DNA of 64,000 bases from Lysobacter dokdonensis DS-58 (GCF_000770795.1 NZ_JRKJ01000006.1:124001-188000); one strand, 5' to 3'. Positions 48,309-57,972 are shown, numbered from the stretch's first letter. The notes: generated by a model from the letters alone, not told the origin. Numbers and translations are program-made.

Positions 48309-50381
48309 ATGACGATGATCAAGCCCCCGACGCGGTTCGGGCTGGTGGTGCTCGCCTTCGCGATGGCGATGTGCGGACCGGCGAACGCGCAGGACATGGG
48401 CGACGTGCGCGCGTTGCGTGCGGCCGTCGCATCGGAAAGCGCGCAGCCGCGCGCACCGCAGGTGCCGCGTGTCGCGTTCCTCGCCTCGTCGAGCCTGCGG
48501 GGCGCGTGGCTCTCGCCCGATGGCGGCCGCGTGGCATGGCTGCGCGATGAAGGCCGCAACCGCACGTTGTGGGTGGCGCCGATGGCGGGCGGTGCGCCGC
48601 GGCGGATGTTGCCGAACACTGATGCCGAAGCGTTGGCGTGGTCGCGCGATGGCCGCTGGTTGTTCCTCGAATCGCCGCGACAAGTGTTCGCGATGGCAGT
48701 GGACGGGCAGGGCGGCTCACGCGCGATCGCGAAACTCGGCGGACGCTGGGCGCGCACGTCGCTCGGCGCCGATCCCGTGACGCCCGCGGCGATCCTCGTG
48801 CTCGAAAGCCCGCCGGTCGTCTCGCGCCTGGCGAAACGCTGGCGCGTGTTCCGCATCGACACGAACGGCAAGGAAACATTGATCCGCGAAGAGGGCAAGC
48901 AGATCGTCGATGTCGCCTTCGATGCGCGCGGCCGCCTGGCATTCTTCACGCGGGTCGAGGAGACGCGGTACACCGTCTATCGCATGCAGGGCGGGAAGGC
49001 GACGCCGGCGCTGCGTTGCGTCGATCTGCAACGCTGCGCATTGCTCGCGGCGTCGGCCGACGGCCGCACGGCGACGCTGTTGACCGATGTGGGCTCCGAC
49101 CTCCGCCGCCTCGCGCGCCTGGAAGCGGACGACACACTGACGACCGTGCACGTCGACCCGCGCGGCAGCGACGACTTGCAGGACGTCGCACTCGATGTGC
49201 GCACGCAGCAGCCGGTGATCGCGGGTTACCGCACGATGGTCGGCGCGAACTACGGCCTCACGCCGGATGCGCAACGCCACGTCGCGCGCATCGAAGCGCG
49301 CTGGCCGCAGCGCAACGTGCGCATCGATGTCGGCGCCACGCATTGGCTGGTGCACGAGCGCGCGGCGACGATGAAGGGCGAGCGCCTGCACGCCTACGAT
49401 CCGGCGACCGGCGCGTTCCGCGATCTGCTCGGCGACCCCGGCACGTTCTGGCGCGACAAGCCCGCGCCCGCCATCGCCGAGTCGACCATGGCGCGCAAGA
49501 TCCCGTTCACGTATCGCGCATCGGACGGCATGCCGATCCACGGCTACGTGCTGGTGCCGCATGGCGTCGACCCGACGCGCGCGCCCATCGTCGCGCACGT
49601 GCATGGCGGTCCGTTCGCGCACTTCGGCCCGGAGTTCTCGAGCGTGTCGCAGATGCTCGCCAACCGCGGCTACGTCGTGTACGAGCCGAACTTCCGCGGT
49701 TCGACCGGCTTCGGCCGCAGCTACATGCGGGCGGGCAAGGGCGACTTCGGCAATGGGCGCGTGCAGCAGGACATCGTCGAAGGCGTGCGTTTCCTCGCTG
49801 CGCAAGGCATCGGCGATGCGAATCGCGCCGGGATCGTCGGCGCGTCGTTCGGCGGATATTCGGCGTTGTTGGGCGTGACGTTCCAGCCCGAGTTGTTCCG
49901 CGTCGGCGTGGCCGCGGTGCCGCCCGCCGACCTGGGCTGGGTGCTGCGCTGGTATTCGCGCACGGTCGACCAGATGGCGCCCGGCATCCCGATGTCGACC
50001 AGCATGCGCTTGCTCGACCTCGATCCCGCGGATCCGAAGGTCTCCGCGCGGTTGCGCGCGCAATCGCCGATCCTGCATGCGTCGCGACTCACGCGGCCGG
50101 TGTTGCTGCTGGCAGGCGGCGACGACGAACGCGTGCCGATCCGCAGCGTGCTGCATTACGCCGCGGCGTTGCAGTCGCACGGGAAGGACGTGACCTTGCT
50201 GGTCGATCAGGCCGCGCGCCATTCGGTAAGCGACCCACGCACGCGCGAGGCGTATCTGTATCTCATCGAACGGATGCTGCATCGCCGCCTGGGCGGCGGT
50301 GCGCCGGCGGCGCCGGATGCGGGGTTGCGCGCGACGTTGGCGAAGGATCTGCGGCTGCGCGGAAGCAACTTCGCCGACTAG
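48309..50381 (+). CDS. S9 family prolyl oligopeptidase-type peptidase
   Basis: A 690-residue exported serine peptidase. A signal peptide (FGLVVLAFAMAMCGPANAQ) comes first. Residues about 50-400 form a propeller that limits substrate size. The C-terminal alpha/beta hydrolase domain has the triad Ser513 in GASFGGYS, Asp605 or 606 in AGGDDERV and His638 in ARHSVSD. It starts ten bases after the permease stop and is the last gene of the operon, so it may process a peptide carried by the transporter. Confidence 0.92.
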   Translation: MTMIKPPTRFGLVVLAFAMAMCGPANAQDMGDVRALRAAVASESAQPRAPQVPRVAFLASSSLRGAWLSPDGGRVAWLRDEGRNRTLWVAPMAGGAPRRMLPNTDAEALAWSRDGRWLFLESPRQVFAMAVDGQGGSRAIAKLGGRWARTSLGADPVTPAAILVLESPPVVSRLAKRWRVFRIDTNGKETLIREEGKQIVDVAFDARGRLAFFTRVEETRYTVYRMQGGKATPALRCVDLQRCALLAASADGRTATLLTDVGSDLRRLARLEADDTLTTVHVDPRGSDDLQDVALDVRTQQPVIAGYRTMVGANYGLTPDAQRHVARIEARWPQRNVRIDVGATHWLVHERAATMKGERLHAYDPATGAFRDLLGDPGTFWRDKPAPAIAESTMARKIPFTYRASDGMPIHGYVLVPHGVDPTRAPIVAHVHGGPFAHFGPEFSSVSQMLANRGYVVYEPNFRGSTGFGRSYMRAGKGDFGNGRVQQDIVEGVRFLAAQGIGDANRAGIVGASFGGYSALLGVTFQPELFRVGVAAVPPADLGWVLRWYSRTVDQMAPGIPMSTSMRLLDLDPADPKVSARLRAQSPILHASRLTRPVLLLAGGDDERVPIRSVLHYAAALQSHGKDVTLLVDQAARHSVSDPRTREAYLYLIERMLHRRLGGGAPAAPDAGLRATLAKDLRLRGSNFAD

Positions 50382-51916
50382 TCCGCGCCGATCTTCAGGT
50401 TCACGCCCAGGTCGGCGGCGTCCTTCGGTTCGCCGCCGATGTCCTCGCGCGCGAGCGGACGCTGGTCCAGCCAGCGCTTGTCGAGGGTGAGCAGGAGGTT
50501 GTCGCCGTTGGCGACGGCCTCGGCGCGGGGAATCGCATCGGCTTCATGCGAGCGGTGCAGCAGCACGGCGAGGCGGAGGAGCGCGGCGTTGCGCTTGGTG
50601 CGCGCGAGCAGGCGGTCGGGGATCTGGTCGAACGCCGACTTCGGGATGCCGCGCCGATGCGTGCGCACCAGCGAGGCGAGCACGCGTTGTTCCTGTTGCG
50701 AGAAGCCCGCGATGTCGGAGTGTTCGAGCACGTAGGCGCCATGCACGTGGTACTGGCTGTGCGCGATGGCCAGGCCGAGTTCGTGCAACAGGGCCGCGCG
50801 CGAGAGCATCGCGCGCGCTTCCGGCGGCAGGTTCCATTCACCGGCCACCTGGTCGAACAGGTGCAGCGCCGTGGATTGCACGCGGTGCGCCTGCGCCACG
50901 TCGATGCCGTAGCGCTGCATCAGCGCCGCGACGGACGCATCGCGCGGATCGTCCGCACCACCGCGGCCAAGCATGTCGTACAGCACGCCTTCGCGCAGCG
51001 CGGCCTTGCTCACCGCCATGCGCTCCAGGCCCAACACGTCGAACGCCGCTTCGAGCACCAGCAGCCCGCCCGCGATGATCGGCTTTCGTTCGTTCGACAA
51101 TCCCGGCAGATCGATCTGGTCGATCGTCTGCGCCTGCAGCAGGCGATCGCGTACCTGCGGCAGCGCGGCCGAGGTGACGGCGCCCTTCGTCAGTTTCATC
51201 GCGGCGCAGATATCGCCGATGGCCTTGTTGGTGCCCGACGAACCGAGCGCTTCCTGCCAGCCCAACGCACGATACGTCGTGGCGAATTGCTGGAACTCCG
51301 CCGAGACTTCCGTCAGCGCCTTGTTCCAGCGCTTGCGCGACAACTTGCCGTCGGGGAAGAAGCGGCGCGTACTCGCGACGCAACCGGCCTGCAGGCTTTC
51401 GCGTTCGATCGCCTCCAGCCCGCTGCCGATGATGCATTCGGTGGACCCGCCGCCGATGTCGATGACCAGGCGGAGCTCGCCCGGATTTGGCGGCTGTGCG
51501 TTCGCGACGCCGAGGTACACCAGGCGCGCTTCTTCGCGGCCCGAGACCACTTCGATCGCATGGCCCAGCGCCGTTTCCGCCGGCAGCAGGAACACCTGCG
51601 GCATCGCGAGTTGGCGCACGGTGTTGGTCGCGATCACGCGCACGCGCTGCGGCGGGATGTCGCGCAGGCGCTGTCCGAACTTCTCCAGGCTCACCAACGC
51701 GCGGCGCATCACGGCAGGGTCGAGGCCCCCCTTGCCGTCGAGACCTTCGGCGAGCCGCACCATGTCGCGGATGCGGTCGACGACGCGCAGCTGGCCGAGC
51801 ACGTAACGCGCGACCACCATGTGGAAGCTGTTGGACCCCAGGTCGACGGCGGCGAGCAGGTCGCCGTCCCGCAACGGCAACGCGGTGGCGCGGGGGCGGG
51901 CGAGGACTTCGTTCAC
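50378..51916 (-). CDS. ppx: Exopolyphosphatase Ppx
   Basis: A 512-residue Ppx/GppA phosphatase that removes phosphate from the ends of polyphosphate. The ASKHA fold gives AAVDLGSNSFHMVVA and DIGGGSTECI; the C-terminal HD-like part has LLHELGLAIAHSQYHVHG. Length matches E. coli Ppx (513). I chose the GTG at 51916, which overlaps the ppk1 stop as GTGA; a GTG at 51940 would add eight residues. The stop overlaps the S9 peptidase gene by four bases. It ends the phoBR-ppk-ppx run. Confidence 0.95.
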   Translation of the reverse strand: MNEVLARPRATALPLRDGDLLAAVDLGSNSFHMVVARYVLGQLRVVDRIRDMVRLAEGLDGKGGLDPAVMRRALVSLEKFGQRLRDIPPQRVRVIATNTVRQLAMPQVFLLPAETALGHAIEVVSGREEARLVYLGVANAQPPNPGELRLVIDIGGGSTECIIGSGLEAIERESLQAGCVASTRRFFPDGKLSRKRWNKALTEVSAEFQQFATTYRALGWQEALGSSGTNKAIGDICAAMKLTKGAVTSAALPQVRDRLLQAQTIDQIDLPGLSNERKPIIAGGLLVLEAAFDVLGLERMAVSKAALREGVLYDMLGRGGADDPRDASVAALMQRYGIDVAQAHRVQSTALHLFDQVAGEWNLPPEARAMLSRAALLHELGLAIAHSQYHVHGAYVLEHSDIAGFSQQEQRVLASLVRTHRRGIPKSAFDQIPDRLLARTKRNAALLRLAVLLHRSHEADAIPRAEAVANGDNLLLTLDKRWLDQRPLAREDIGGEPKDAADLGVNLKIGAD

Positions 51917-53997
51917 GAGCAGAGTTTCGCCAGCAACCACGATTGCGCGGAATGCGGCATGTCGTCACCGACCGGACGCACGCGCTCGTAGCGGCCGTCG
52001 GCATCCAGCGACCATGCGTTCCAATTGTCGGCCAGGTAGTTCACCAGCGCTTCTTCGCGTACGCGCTCGGCGAGTTCGGGGTCGAGCAGCGGGAAGCCGG
52101 TTTCGATGCGGCGCAGCAGGTTGCGTTCCAGCCAGTCCGCGCTGGAGCAGAACAACTCCGGATCGCCGTCGTTGCCGAACCAGTACACGCGGTGATGTTC
52201 GAGGAAGCGGCCGACGATCGAGCGCACGCGGATGTTCTCCGACACGCTCGGCACGCCGGGGCGCAGCGCGCAGGCGCCGCGCACGATCAGGTCGATCTCC
52301 ACGCCCGCCTGCGACGCGGTGTAGAGCGCGCGGATCACCTGCGGCTCGTTCAACGCGTTCATCTTGGCGACGATGCGTGCCGGCTTGCCGGCCTTCGCGT
52401 GGCGCGTTTCGCGATCGATGCGCGCCAGCACGCCCGCGTGCAGCGTGAAGGGCGATTGCAGCAGGCGCTTGAGCTTGATCGCCGGCGCCAGGCCCGAGAG
52501 CTGGCGGAAGATCAGGTCGACGTCGTTGCCGATGTCCGGGTCGGCCGTGATCAATCCGAAGTCGGTGTACGCGCGCGCGGTGCCGGAGTGGTAGTTGCCG
52601 GTGCCGAGGTGCGAATAACGGCGCAGCTTGCGGCCTTCGCGACGCACGATGAGCAGCATCTTGGCGTGCGTCTTGTAACCGACGACGCCGTAGACGACCT
52701 GCACACCCGCGTCCTGCAACCGATCGGCCAGACCGAGGTTGGCCTCTTCATCGAAGCGTGCACGCAGCTCGACGACGACCGTGACGTCCTTGCCGTTGCG
52801 CGCGGCCTGCACCAGCTGGTCGACGATCGGCGAATCCTTGCCCGCGCGATACAGCGTTTGCTTGATCGCGAGCACGTTGGGGTCTTCGGCCGCCTGCTTG
52901 ATCAGCTCCAGCACGGGCGCGAAGGAATCGAACGGATGGTGCAGCAGCACGTCGCTCTCGGCGACGCGCTCGAACATCCCGTCCATGTCGCGCAGGTTGC
53001 GCGGCTGGAACGGCGTGTATTTCAGGTCCGGGCGCTGCACCAGGTCGTACACCTGGATCACGCGGTTGAGGTTCACCGGCCCGTTGATGCGATACACCGC
53101 GTTTTCGGGCAGGTCGAAGTTCACCAACAGCGAGCGCACGATTTCGGTCGGGCACTGTTCGGCGATCTCCAGGCGCATCGCGCGCAGGTAGCCGCGGCCG
53201 ACGAGTTCGTCGCGCAACGCCAGCGCCAGATTCTCGACTTCCTCTTCGTCGACGATCAGTTCGGAATTGCGCGTGACGCGGAACTGGTACGCGCCCTTGA
53301 CTTCCATGCCGGGGAACAACTCGTCGACGAACGCCGAGAGCACCGCGGAGAGGAACACGAAGTCCGTCGGACCGCCCGAGACTTCCGGCGGGATCTGGAT
53401 GATGCGCGGCAGTGAACGCGGCGCGCGCACGATGGCCAGGTGCCCGGCGCGGCCGAACGCGTCCTTGCCCTTGAGCACGACGACGATGTTCAGCGACTTG
53501 TTGAGGATCTTCGGGAACGGATGCGCGGGGTCGAGGCCCAGCGGCGAGAGCACGGGCAGGATTTCGTCGCGGAAGTAGTCGCGCAGCCAGCGCGTCTGCT
53601 TGGCGCTCCACGCATCGCGCGGCGCGATGCGGACGCCGGCATCGTTGAGTTGCGGGCGCAGTTCTTCGTTCCAGCAGCGGTATTGCGCGTCGACCAGGTC
53701 CTGCGCGCGCGCGTGGATTTCCTTCAGCACCGTCGCGGGCGCCATGCCGTCCGGGCCGGGCGGCACGCCGAAGTCCTGCGCGTGTCGAACGGTGGCCGCG
53801 CGGATCTCGAAGAACTCGTCGAGGTTGGTGCAGGAGATGCACAGGTAACGCAGGCGTTCGAGCAGCGGCACGCTCGGGTCGCGCGCCTGCGCGAGCACGC
53901 GGAAGTTGAAGTCGAGCTGCGAGAGCTCGCGATTGAAGTACATCGCGGGGTCGCGGAGCGGGTCGAGGTCCTGCGGCGTGTCGAGGGCGGCGTTCAT
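51913..53997 (-). CDS. ppk1: Polyphosphate kinase 1
   Basis: A 694-residue enzyme that makes polyphosphate from ATP. The N terminus has MYFNRELSQLDFNFRVL. The autophosphorylated His is in YKTHAKMLLIVRRE (His444, matching E. coli His435), and the second catalytic His is in GRFLEHHRVYWF (His601, matching His592). E. coli Ppk has 688 residues. The ATG at 53997 overlaps the phoR stop as ATGA, so translation is coupled to the phosphate-sensing kinase. Confidence 0.97.
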   Translation of the reverse strand: MNAALDTPQDLDPLRDPAMYFNRELSQLDFNFRVLAQARDPSVPLLERLRYLCISCTNLDEFFEIRAATVRHAQDFGVPPGPDGMAPATVLKEIHARAQDLVDAQYRCWNEELRPQLNDAGVRIAPRDAWSAKQTRWLRDYFRDEILPVLSPLGLDPAHPFPKILNKSLNIVVVLKGKDAFGRAGHLAIVRAPRSLPRIIQIPPEVSGGPTDFVFLSAVLSAFVDELFPGMEVKGAYQFRVTRNSELIVDEEEVENLALALRDELVGRGYLRAMRLEIAEQCPTEIVRSLLVNFDLPENAVYRINGPVNLNRVIQVYDLVQRPDLKYTPFQPRNLRDMDGMFERVAESDVLLHHPFDSFAPVLELIKQAAEDPNVLAIKQTLYRAGKDSPIVDQLVQAARNGKDVTVVVELRARFDEEANLGLADRLQDAGVQVVYGVVGYKTHAKMLLIVRREGRKLRRYSHLGTGNYHSGTARAYTDFGLITADPDIGNDVDLIFRQLSGLAPAIKLKRLLQSPFTLHAGVLARIDRETRHAKAGKPARIVAKMNALNEPQVIRALYTASQAGVEIDLIVRGACALRPGVPSVSENIRVRSIVGRFLEHHRVYWFGNDGDPELFCSSADWLERNLLRRIETGFPLLDPELAERVREEALVNYLADNWNAWSLDADGRYERVRPVGDDMPHSAQSWLLAKLCS

Positions 53998-55373
53998 GGC
54001 TTCTGCAACGGGGCGTCCATGGATTCTGCCTCAGCCGGGGCGTCGAATCCGTCGTGGGCGTCTCGCGGGAGCACGCGATCGGCGGGGAAGTGGCCCGCGA
54101 ACGTGCTGCCTTGCCCGACTTCGCTGTCGATCGACAGGCGCGCGCCGTGCAGGTTCAGCACGTGCTTCACGATGGCCAGGCCCAGGCCCGTACCGCCGCT
54201 CTCGCGCGAGCGGCTCGTGGACACGCGATAGAAGCGTTCGGTGATGCGGGGCAGGTGCGCGGCGGGGATGCCGTAGCCGGTATCGTTGACCGCGAGCACC
54301 GCGCCATCGCCGTCGGGGGCGAAGCGCACGGTGATCGTGCCCCCGGCGGGCGTGTAGCGCACCGCGTTGCTGACGAGGTTGGAGAAGGCGCTGTGCAGTT
54401 CCTTCGTCGAACCGCGCAGGTCGAGGGGCGTGTTGGACGCGAGCGTCTGATCGTCGATGACGATGCGATGGCGGCCCTGGCTGAGCGCTTCGGCTTCGCG
54501 GCGGAGCGTTGCGAGCATCGAGGCCATCGACACCGGATCATCGACCACGCCGTCCTGCGCCTCGAGCCGCGACAGCGTGAGCAGGTCTTCGACGAGCTGC
54601 GTCATGCGCTGCGACTGGCGCTGCATTTCGGCGAGCATCGGCGCCCATTCGGGCTGGTCGGCCGGATCGAGCAGATCGAGATACCCGTGCACGACGGTCA
54701 GCGGCGTGCGCAATTCGTGGGAGACATTGGCCACGAAGTCGCGGCGCATGTGTTCCAGGCGCATGAGCTTGGTGACGTCGCGCGCGACGAGCAGCCACAA
54801 CTCTTCCGAATACGGGATCAGGCGCAGGCTCAGGCGCGTGGTGGCATCGACGGGCGAGGCGGTGTCGGACAACGGTTCGGCATGGCGCCCGGCGGCGAGC
54901 CAGCGCGAAAGCGACATCGTGTGCAACCGCTCGCCGAGTGGCGCGCCCGCATCGCGCGGGTACTGCAGGCCGAGCAACGTGGTCGCCGCCGGATTGAACC
55001 ATTGCACGCGCTGGCTGTTGCGTTCGATCACGACGACCGCGTCGGGCAGCGCCATCGCCGCGGCGCGATACGCGCGCAGCATCGCGACCAGGCGGCGCTT
55101 GCGCGCGCGCACGTCGGATTGGCTGCGATGCAGCAGGCGGTCGAGTTCGTTCCACACGCCATCGCCGTCGGGCGGCGGCACGCGATTGCCTTTCGACAGA
55201 CGCGAGAGGACACCGTGCAATCGCGTGTAGTGCCACGCGACGATGCCCAGCGCGGCAGAAGTCACGACGGGCCACGGGTGGCCGACGAGCACGCCGACGA
55301 CCACTGCGCCGCCGAGGACGGCGGCGAGCTGGCCGAGCGTGCGGATCCAGGTCTGTCGTGCGCGCGGTGGCAT
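53994..55373 (-). CDS. phoR: Phosphate regulon sensor histidine kinase PhoR
   Basis: A 459-residue kinase with two N-terminal membrane segments without a large periplasmic loop, an RKRRLVAMLRAYRAAAMALPDAVVVI region leading into a PAS domain, and the H box FVANVSHELRTPLTVVHGYL with His219. N box AFSNLVSNAVRYTP and G box SRESGGTGLGLAIVKHVL are intact. PhoR activates PhoB in low phosphate through the Pst system. It lies nine bases downstream of phoB. Confidence 0.96.
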   Translation of the reverse strand: MPPRARQTWIRTLGQLAAVLGGAVVVGVLVGHPWPVVTSAALGIVAWHYTRLHGVLSRLSKGNRVPPPDGDGVWNELDRLLHRSQSDVRARKRRLVAMLRAYRAAAMALPDAVVVIERNSQRVQWFNPAATTLLGLQYPRDAGAPLGERLHTMSLSRWLAAGRHAEPLSDTASPVDATTRLSLRLIPYSEELWLLVARDVTKLMRLEHMRRDFVANVSHELRTPLTVVHGYLDLLDPADQPEWAPMLAEMQRQSQRMTQLVEDLLTLSRLEAQDGVVDDPVSMASMLATLRREAEALSQGRHRIVIDDQTLASNTPLDLRGSTKELHSAFSNLVSNAVRYTPAGGTITVRFAPDGDGAVLAVNDTGYGIPAAHLPRITERFYRVSTSRSRESGGTGLGLAIVKHVLNLHGARLSIDSEVGQGSTFAGHFPADRVLPRDAHDGFDAPAEAESMDAPLQKP

Positions 55374-55382
55374 GCCGCCAGT

Positions 55383-56072
55383 CTAGACCGCGGCGGAGAA
55401 TCGGTAGCCCGCGCCGCGGACGGTCTGCACCATCGGGTCGAGCTGGTGCGGTTCCAGCGTCTTGCGCAGGCGCCGGATGTGGACGTCGACGGTGCGTTCC
55501 TCGACGTACACGCTGCCGCCCCACACGTGGTCGAGCAATTGCGATCGGGTGTAAACGCGCTCGGGGTGCGTCATGAAGAAGTGCAGAAGGCGGTATTCGG
55601 TGGGGCCGATCTGCACGGGCGCGTCGTCGGCGAACACGCGATGCGCGGCGCCGTCGATGCGCAGGCCGCCGACTTTGACGCTGCCGTCTTCGTCGTCTTC
55701 GCGCGAGCGGCGCATGACGGCGCGGATGCGCGCGAGCAGCTCGCGGGCGGAGAAAGGTTTGACGACGTAATCGTCGACGCCGGCTTCCAGGCCGCCGACA
55801 CGGTCGTTCTCTTCGCCGCGCGCGGTCAGCATGATGATCGGCACTTCGCGGGTCAGGAGTTCCTTGCGCCAGCGACGGGCGAGCTCGAGCCCGCTGGTGC
55901 CGGGCAGCATCCAGTCGAGCAGGATCAGGTCGGGGACCTTGTCGGCGATGGCCGATTGCGCCTCGCGGGCATCGCCCGCGTGCACCGGGTCGAACTCGGC
56001 CTTGCGCAGGGCGAAGGCCACCATGTCGCGGATGGCCGGTTCGTCGTCGACGATGAGGATGCGCTTGAGCAT
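55383..56072 (-). CDS. phoB: Phosphate regulon response regulator PhoB
   Basis: A 229-residue OmpR-family regulator, the same length as E. coli PhoB. Phosphorylation site Asp53 is in LILLDWMLPGTSGLEL, with Thr in IMLTARGEE and Lys in DDYVVKPFS. The DNA-binding domain has LLDHVWGGSVYVEERTVDVHIRRLRK in parts and ends in GAGYRFSAAV. The ATG at 56072 begins the family MLKRILIVDDEP. A Pho box (56145-56162) and a GCCCGC-GTCT-GCGGGC hairpin in the leader lie upstream. Confidence 0.96.
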   Translation of the reverse strand: MLKRILIVDDEPAIRDMVAFALRKAEFDPVHAGDAREAQSAIADKVPDLILLDWMLPGTSGLELARRWRKELLTREVPIIMLTARGEENDRVGGLEAGVDDYVVKPFSARELLARIRAVMRRSREDDEDGSVKVGGLRIDGAAHRVFADDAPVQIGPTEYRLLHFFMTHPERVYTRSQLLDHVWGGSVYVEERTVDVHIRRLRKTLEPHQLDPMVQTVRGAGYRFSAAV

Positions 56073-56144
56073 GGGGTTGGCGAGCGGGGGATCGCCCCTT
56101 GGCGCCCGCGTCTGCGGGCCATGGTGCCATTGGACGACGGTTTT

Positions 56145-56162
56145 GTGACCGTCGGGTGACAC
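56145..56162 (-). promoter_or_regulatory. Pho box upstream of phoB
   Basis: On the minus strand GTGTCAC-CCGA-CGGTCAC has the Pho box layout: two seven-base repeats with a four-base spacer. Each half matches five of seven bases of CTGTCAT. It lies 73-90 bases before the phoB ATG. PhoB usually activates its own gene through such a site. Confidence 0.75.
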
Positions 56163-56183
56163 CGTCACATCCGTGTCGCCTGC

Positions 56184-57785
56184 CTAGTTCCGATTGAGCG
56201 TCTCGTCCTTGACGCCCTGGCGGTGCAGTTCGAGCACCGTCGGGGTGATCTGCGCGATGCGGGCGTCGATGCGGGCGCGCGCGTAATAGTCCAGGTCGCT
56301 GCGCTTCTTGAGGTTTTCGAGCTGGATGAGCGCGCGTTCCGGGCGGCCGTTCAGGTATTCGGCCTCGGCGTGGGCTTCGCCGGCGCGGATGGGATCGCCG
56401 GCCAGGTCGCTCGCGCGGGCGAAGGTCTCCTGGTAGACCGGGTCGTCGCCGGCCATCGAGGCGAGGTTGCGCAGGATTCCCTGCGCTTTCTTGCCCGACG
56501 CCGCGTCACCGCGTTCGCCCAGCATCTGCGCATAGGTCAGCACCACCGGGCGGTTGCGCGGCATCCGGTCGACGAGCTTCTGGAAACGCGCGTCGGCTTC
56601 CGCCTTCTTGCCCGCGCGCGCTTCGGCTTCGCCCATCGCCAGTTGCAGCCAGGTATCGCCGGGGCGTTTTTCGAGCAGCGGTGCGAGTTCGGTGATCGCG
56701 CCCGAGGGCTGGCCGGCCTGCAGGCGGGCGAGGGCGAGGCCATATTGCTGCGCGTCGTCGAGCGGGGCCTTGTTGCGCATCTGCTCGTATTCGCGGATGG
56801 CTTCGGCCGGCGTGTTGGCGCTGAGCACGCGCACGCGTTCCTTCGCCCAGCCGAACTGGCCGGTGCCGGCGGCGCCGAGCGAGTTCTGCGGCAGCTTGAG
56901 GTTGCCCGGCAGCATCGGGTTGCTGGCGCTGGGCGCGACGAAACTGCTGGAGGACTTCATCGTCGCCGCGCGCTCCTTCGCCTCGCTGATGCGCGTGACG
57001 GTGATCGGGTGCGTCTGCAGGTAATCGGGCGTGCGTTCGCGCGAGCCGCCCTGGTTGGCGCGCACCCAGCCTTGCAGCGTGGTGAAGAATTCGGCCATCG
57101 CCTTGGGGTCGTAGCCGCTGCGCGAGAGCGTCTGCATGCCGACACGATCGGCCTCGGCTTCGTTGTCGCGCGTGTAGTCGATCTGGCGCTGGTACATCAG
57201 CGCCTGGCCGGCCGAGAGCGCGGCCATCGAGGCGTCGTCGCTGGAATTGCCGCCCGCCTGCTGCGCCACGAGGATCGCGCCGAGCATCGCGAGCAGGATC
57301 GGCACGCTGTCGCGCTGCGCGCGCTCCACGCCGCGCAGCACGTGGTCCTGCGTGACGTGCGCGATTTCATGGCCCAGCACGCTGGCGACCTGGTCTTCGC
57401 GCGTGGCGGCAAGCACCAGGCCGGCATTGGTGCCGACGTAGCCGCCAAGCGTGGCGAACGCATTGATCTGCCGGTCCTTCAACATGAAGAAGGTGAAGGA
57501 TTGGCGCGGCTTGTCGCTGTTGGCGGCGAGGCGGTGGCCGACCGATTGCAGCCATTCTTCGACCAACGGATCGTCCAGCACGTAGCCGTAATGGCGCAGC
57601 TGGCTGAGCGTCATCGCGCCGTATTCGGCCTGTTGCGCCGGGCCCAGCACCTGGCCGGCGGACGAACCGATGTCGGGCAGGCGCGACTTGTTCTGCGCCA
57701 TCAGGGGCGCGGCGAGGGCGAGGGTGGCCAACGCGGCGAGGCCGAGGGTGGCCATGCGCGGGGCGGATCGGAAAATGGAGTTCAC
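56184..57785 (-). CDS. bepA: M48 family metalloprotease with TPR repeats (BepA-like)
   Basis: A 533-residue periplasmic protease and chaperone like E. coli BepA, which assists or degrades outer-membrane proteins such as LptD at the BAM complex. A signal peptide (LGLAALATLALAAPLMAQ) is followed by the zinc site HEIAH at residues 139-143 and the third ligand in DNEAEADRVGM. The C-terminal half, after about residue 310, has TPR helices. The start is GTG 57785 with GAGG upstream. It is divergent from grxC and upstream of phoB. Confidence 0.9.
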   Translation of the reverse strand: MNSIFRSAPRMATLGLAALATLALAAPLMAQNKSRLPDIGSSAGQVLGPAQQAEYGAMTLSQLRHYGYVLDDPLVEEWLQSVGHRLAANSDKPRQSFTFFMLKDRQINAFATLGGYVGTNAGLVLAATREDQVASVLGHEIAHVTQDHVLRGVERAQRDSVPILLAMLGAILVAQQAGGNSSDDASMAALSAGQALMYQRQIDYTRDNEAEADRVGMQTLSRSGYDPKAMAEFFTTLQGWVRANQGGSRERTPDYLQTHPITVTRISEAKERAATMKSSSSFVAPSASNPMLPGNLKLPQNSLGAAGTGQFGWAKERVRVLSANTPAEAIREYEQMRNKAPLDDAQQYGLALARLQAGQPSGAITELAPLLEKRPGDTWLQLAMGEAEARAGKKAEADARFQKLVDRMPRNRPVVLTYAQMLGERGDAASGKKAQGILRNLASMAGDDPVYQETFARASDLAGDPIRAGEAHAEAEYLNGRPERALIQLENLKKRSDLDYYARARIDARIAQITPTVLELHRQGVKDETLNRN

Positions 57786-57804
57786 GCAGGCTTCCTCGCA
57801 CGGG

Positions 57805-57825
57805 ACCGGTGAACCACCGGTTAAC
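57805..57825 (-). promoter_or_regulatory. Tandem ACCGGT(G/T)AAC repeat upstream of the BepA-like gene
   Basis: ACCGGTGAACC and ACCGGTTAACT lie side by side with an 11-base period; ACCGGT is itself a palindrome. It is 20-40 bases before the GTG start. The arrangement resembles an operator, but no regulator can be named. Confidence 0.35.
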
Positions 57826-57972
57826 TCATTTCAGCACGCTTCGAACCGTGGACGCGCACGCAGTGTTGCACCGGCGTTCCCCCGAAGGGGTGGAAATGCC
57901 GGCCGGCGCGTCCCATATTTCCGACCATCGCGTTCCGACCCTTCCGGGGCGCACAAGGTTCCGGAGCCCCTC

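Noticed and set aside
46310..48973. An 887-codon open frame on the minus strand.
   Set aside because: Antisense of the ABC permease and start of the S9 peptidase; low-complexity His/Arg-rich product.
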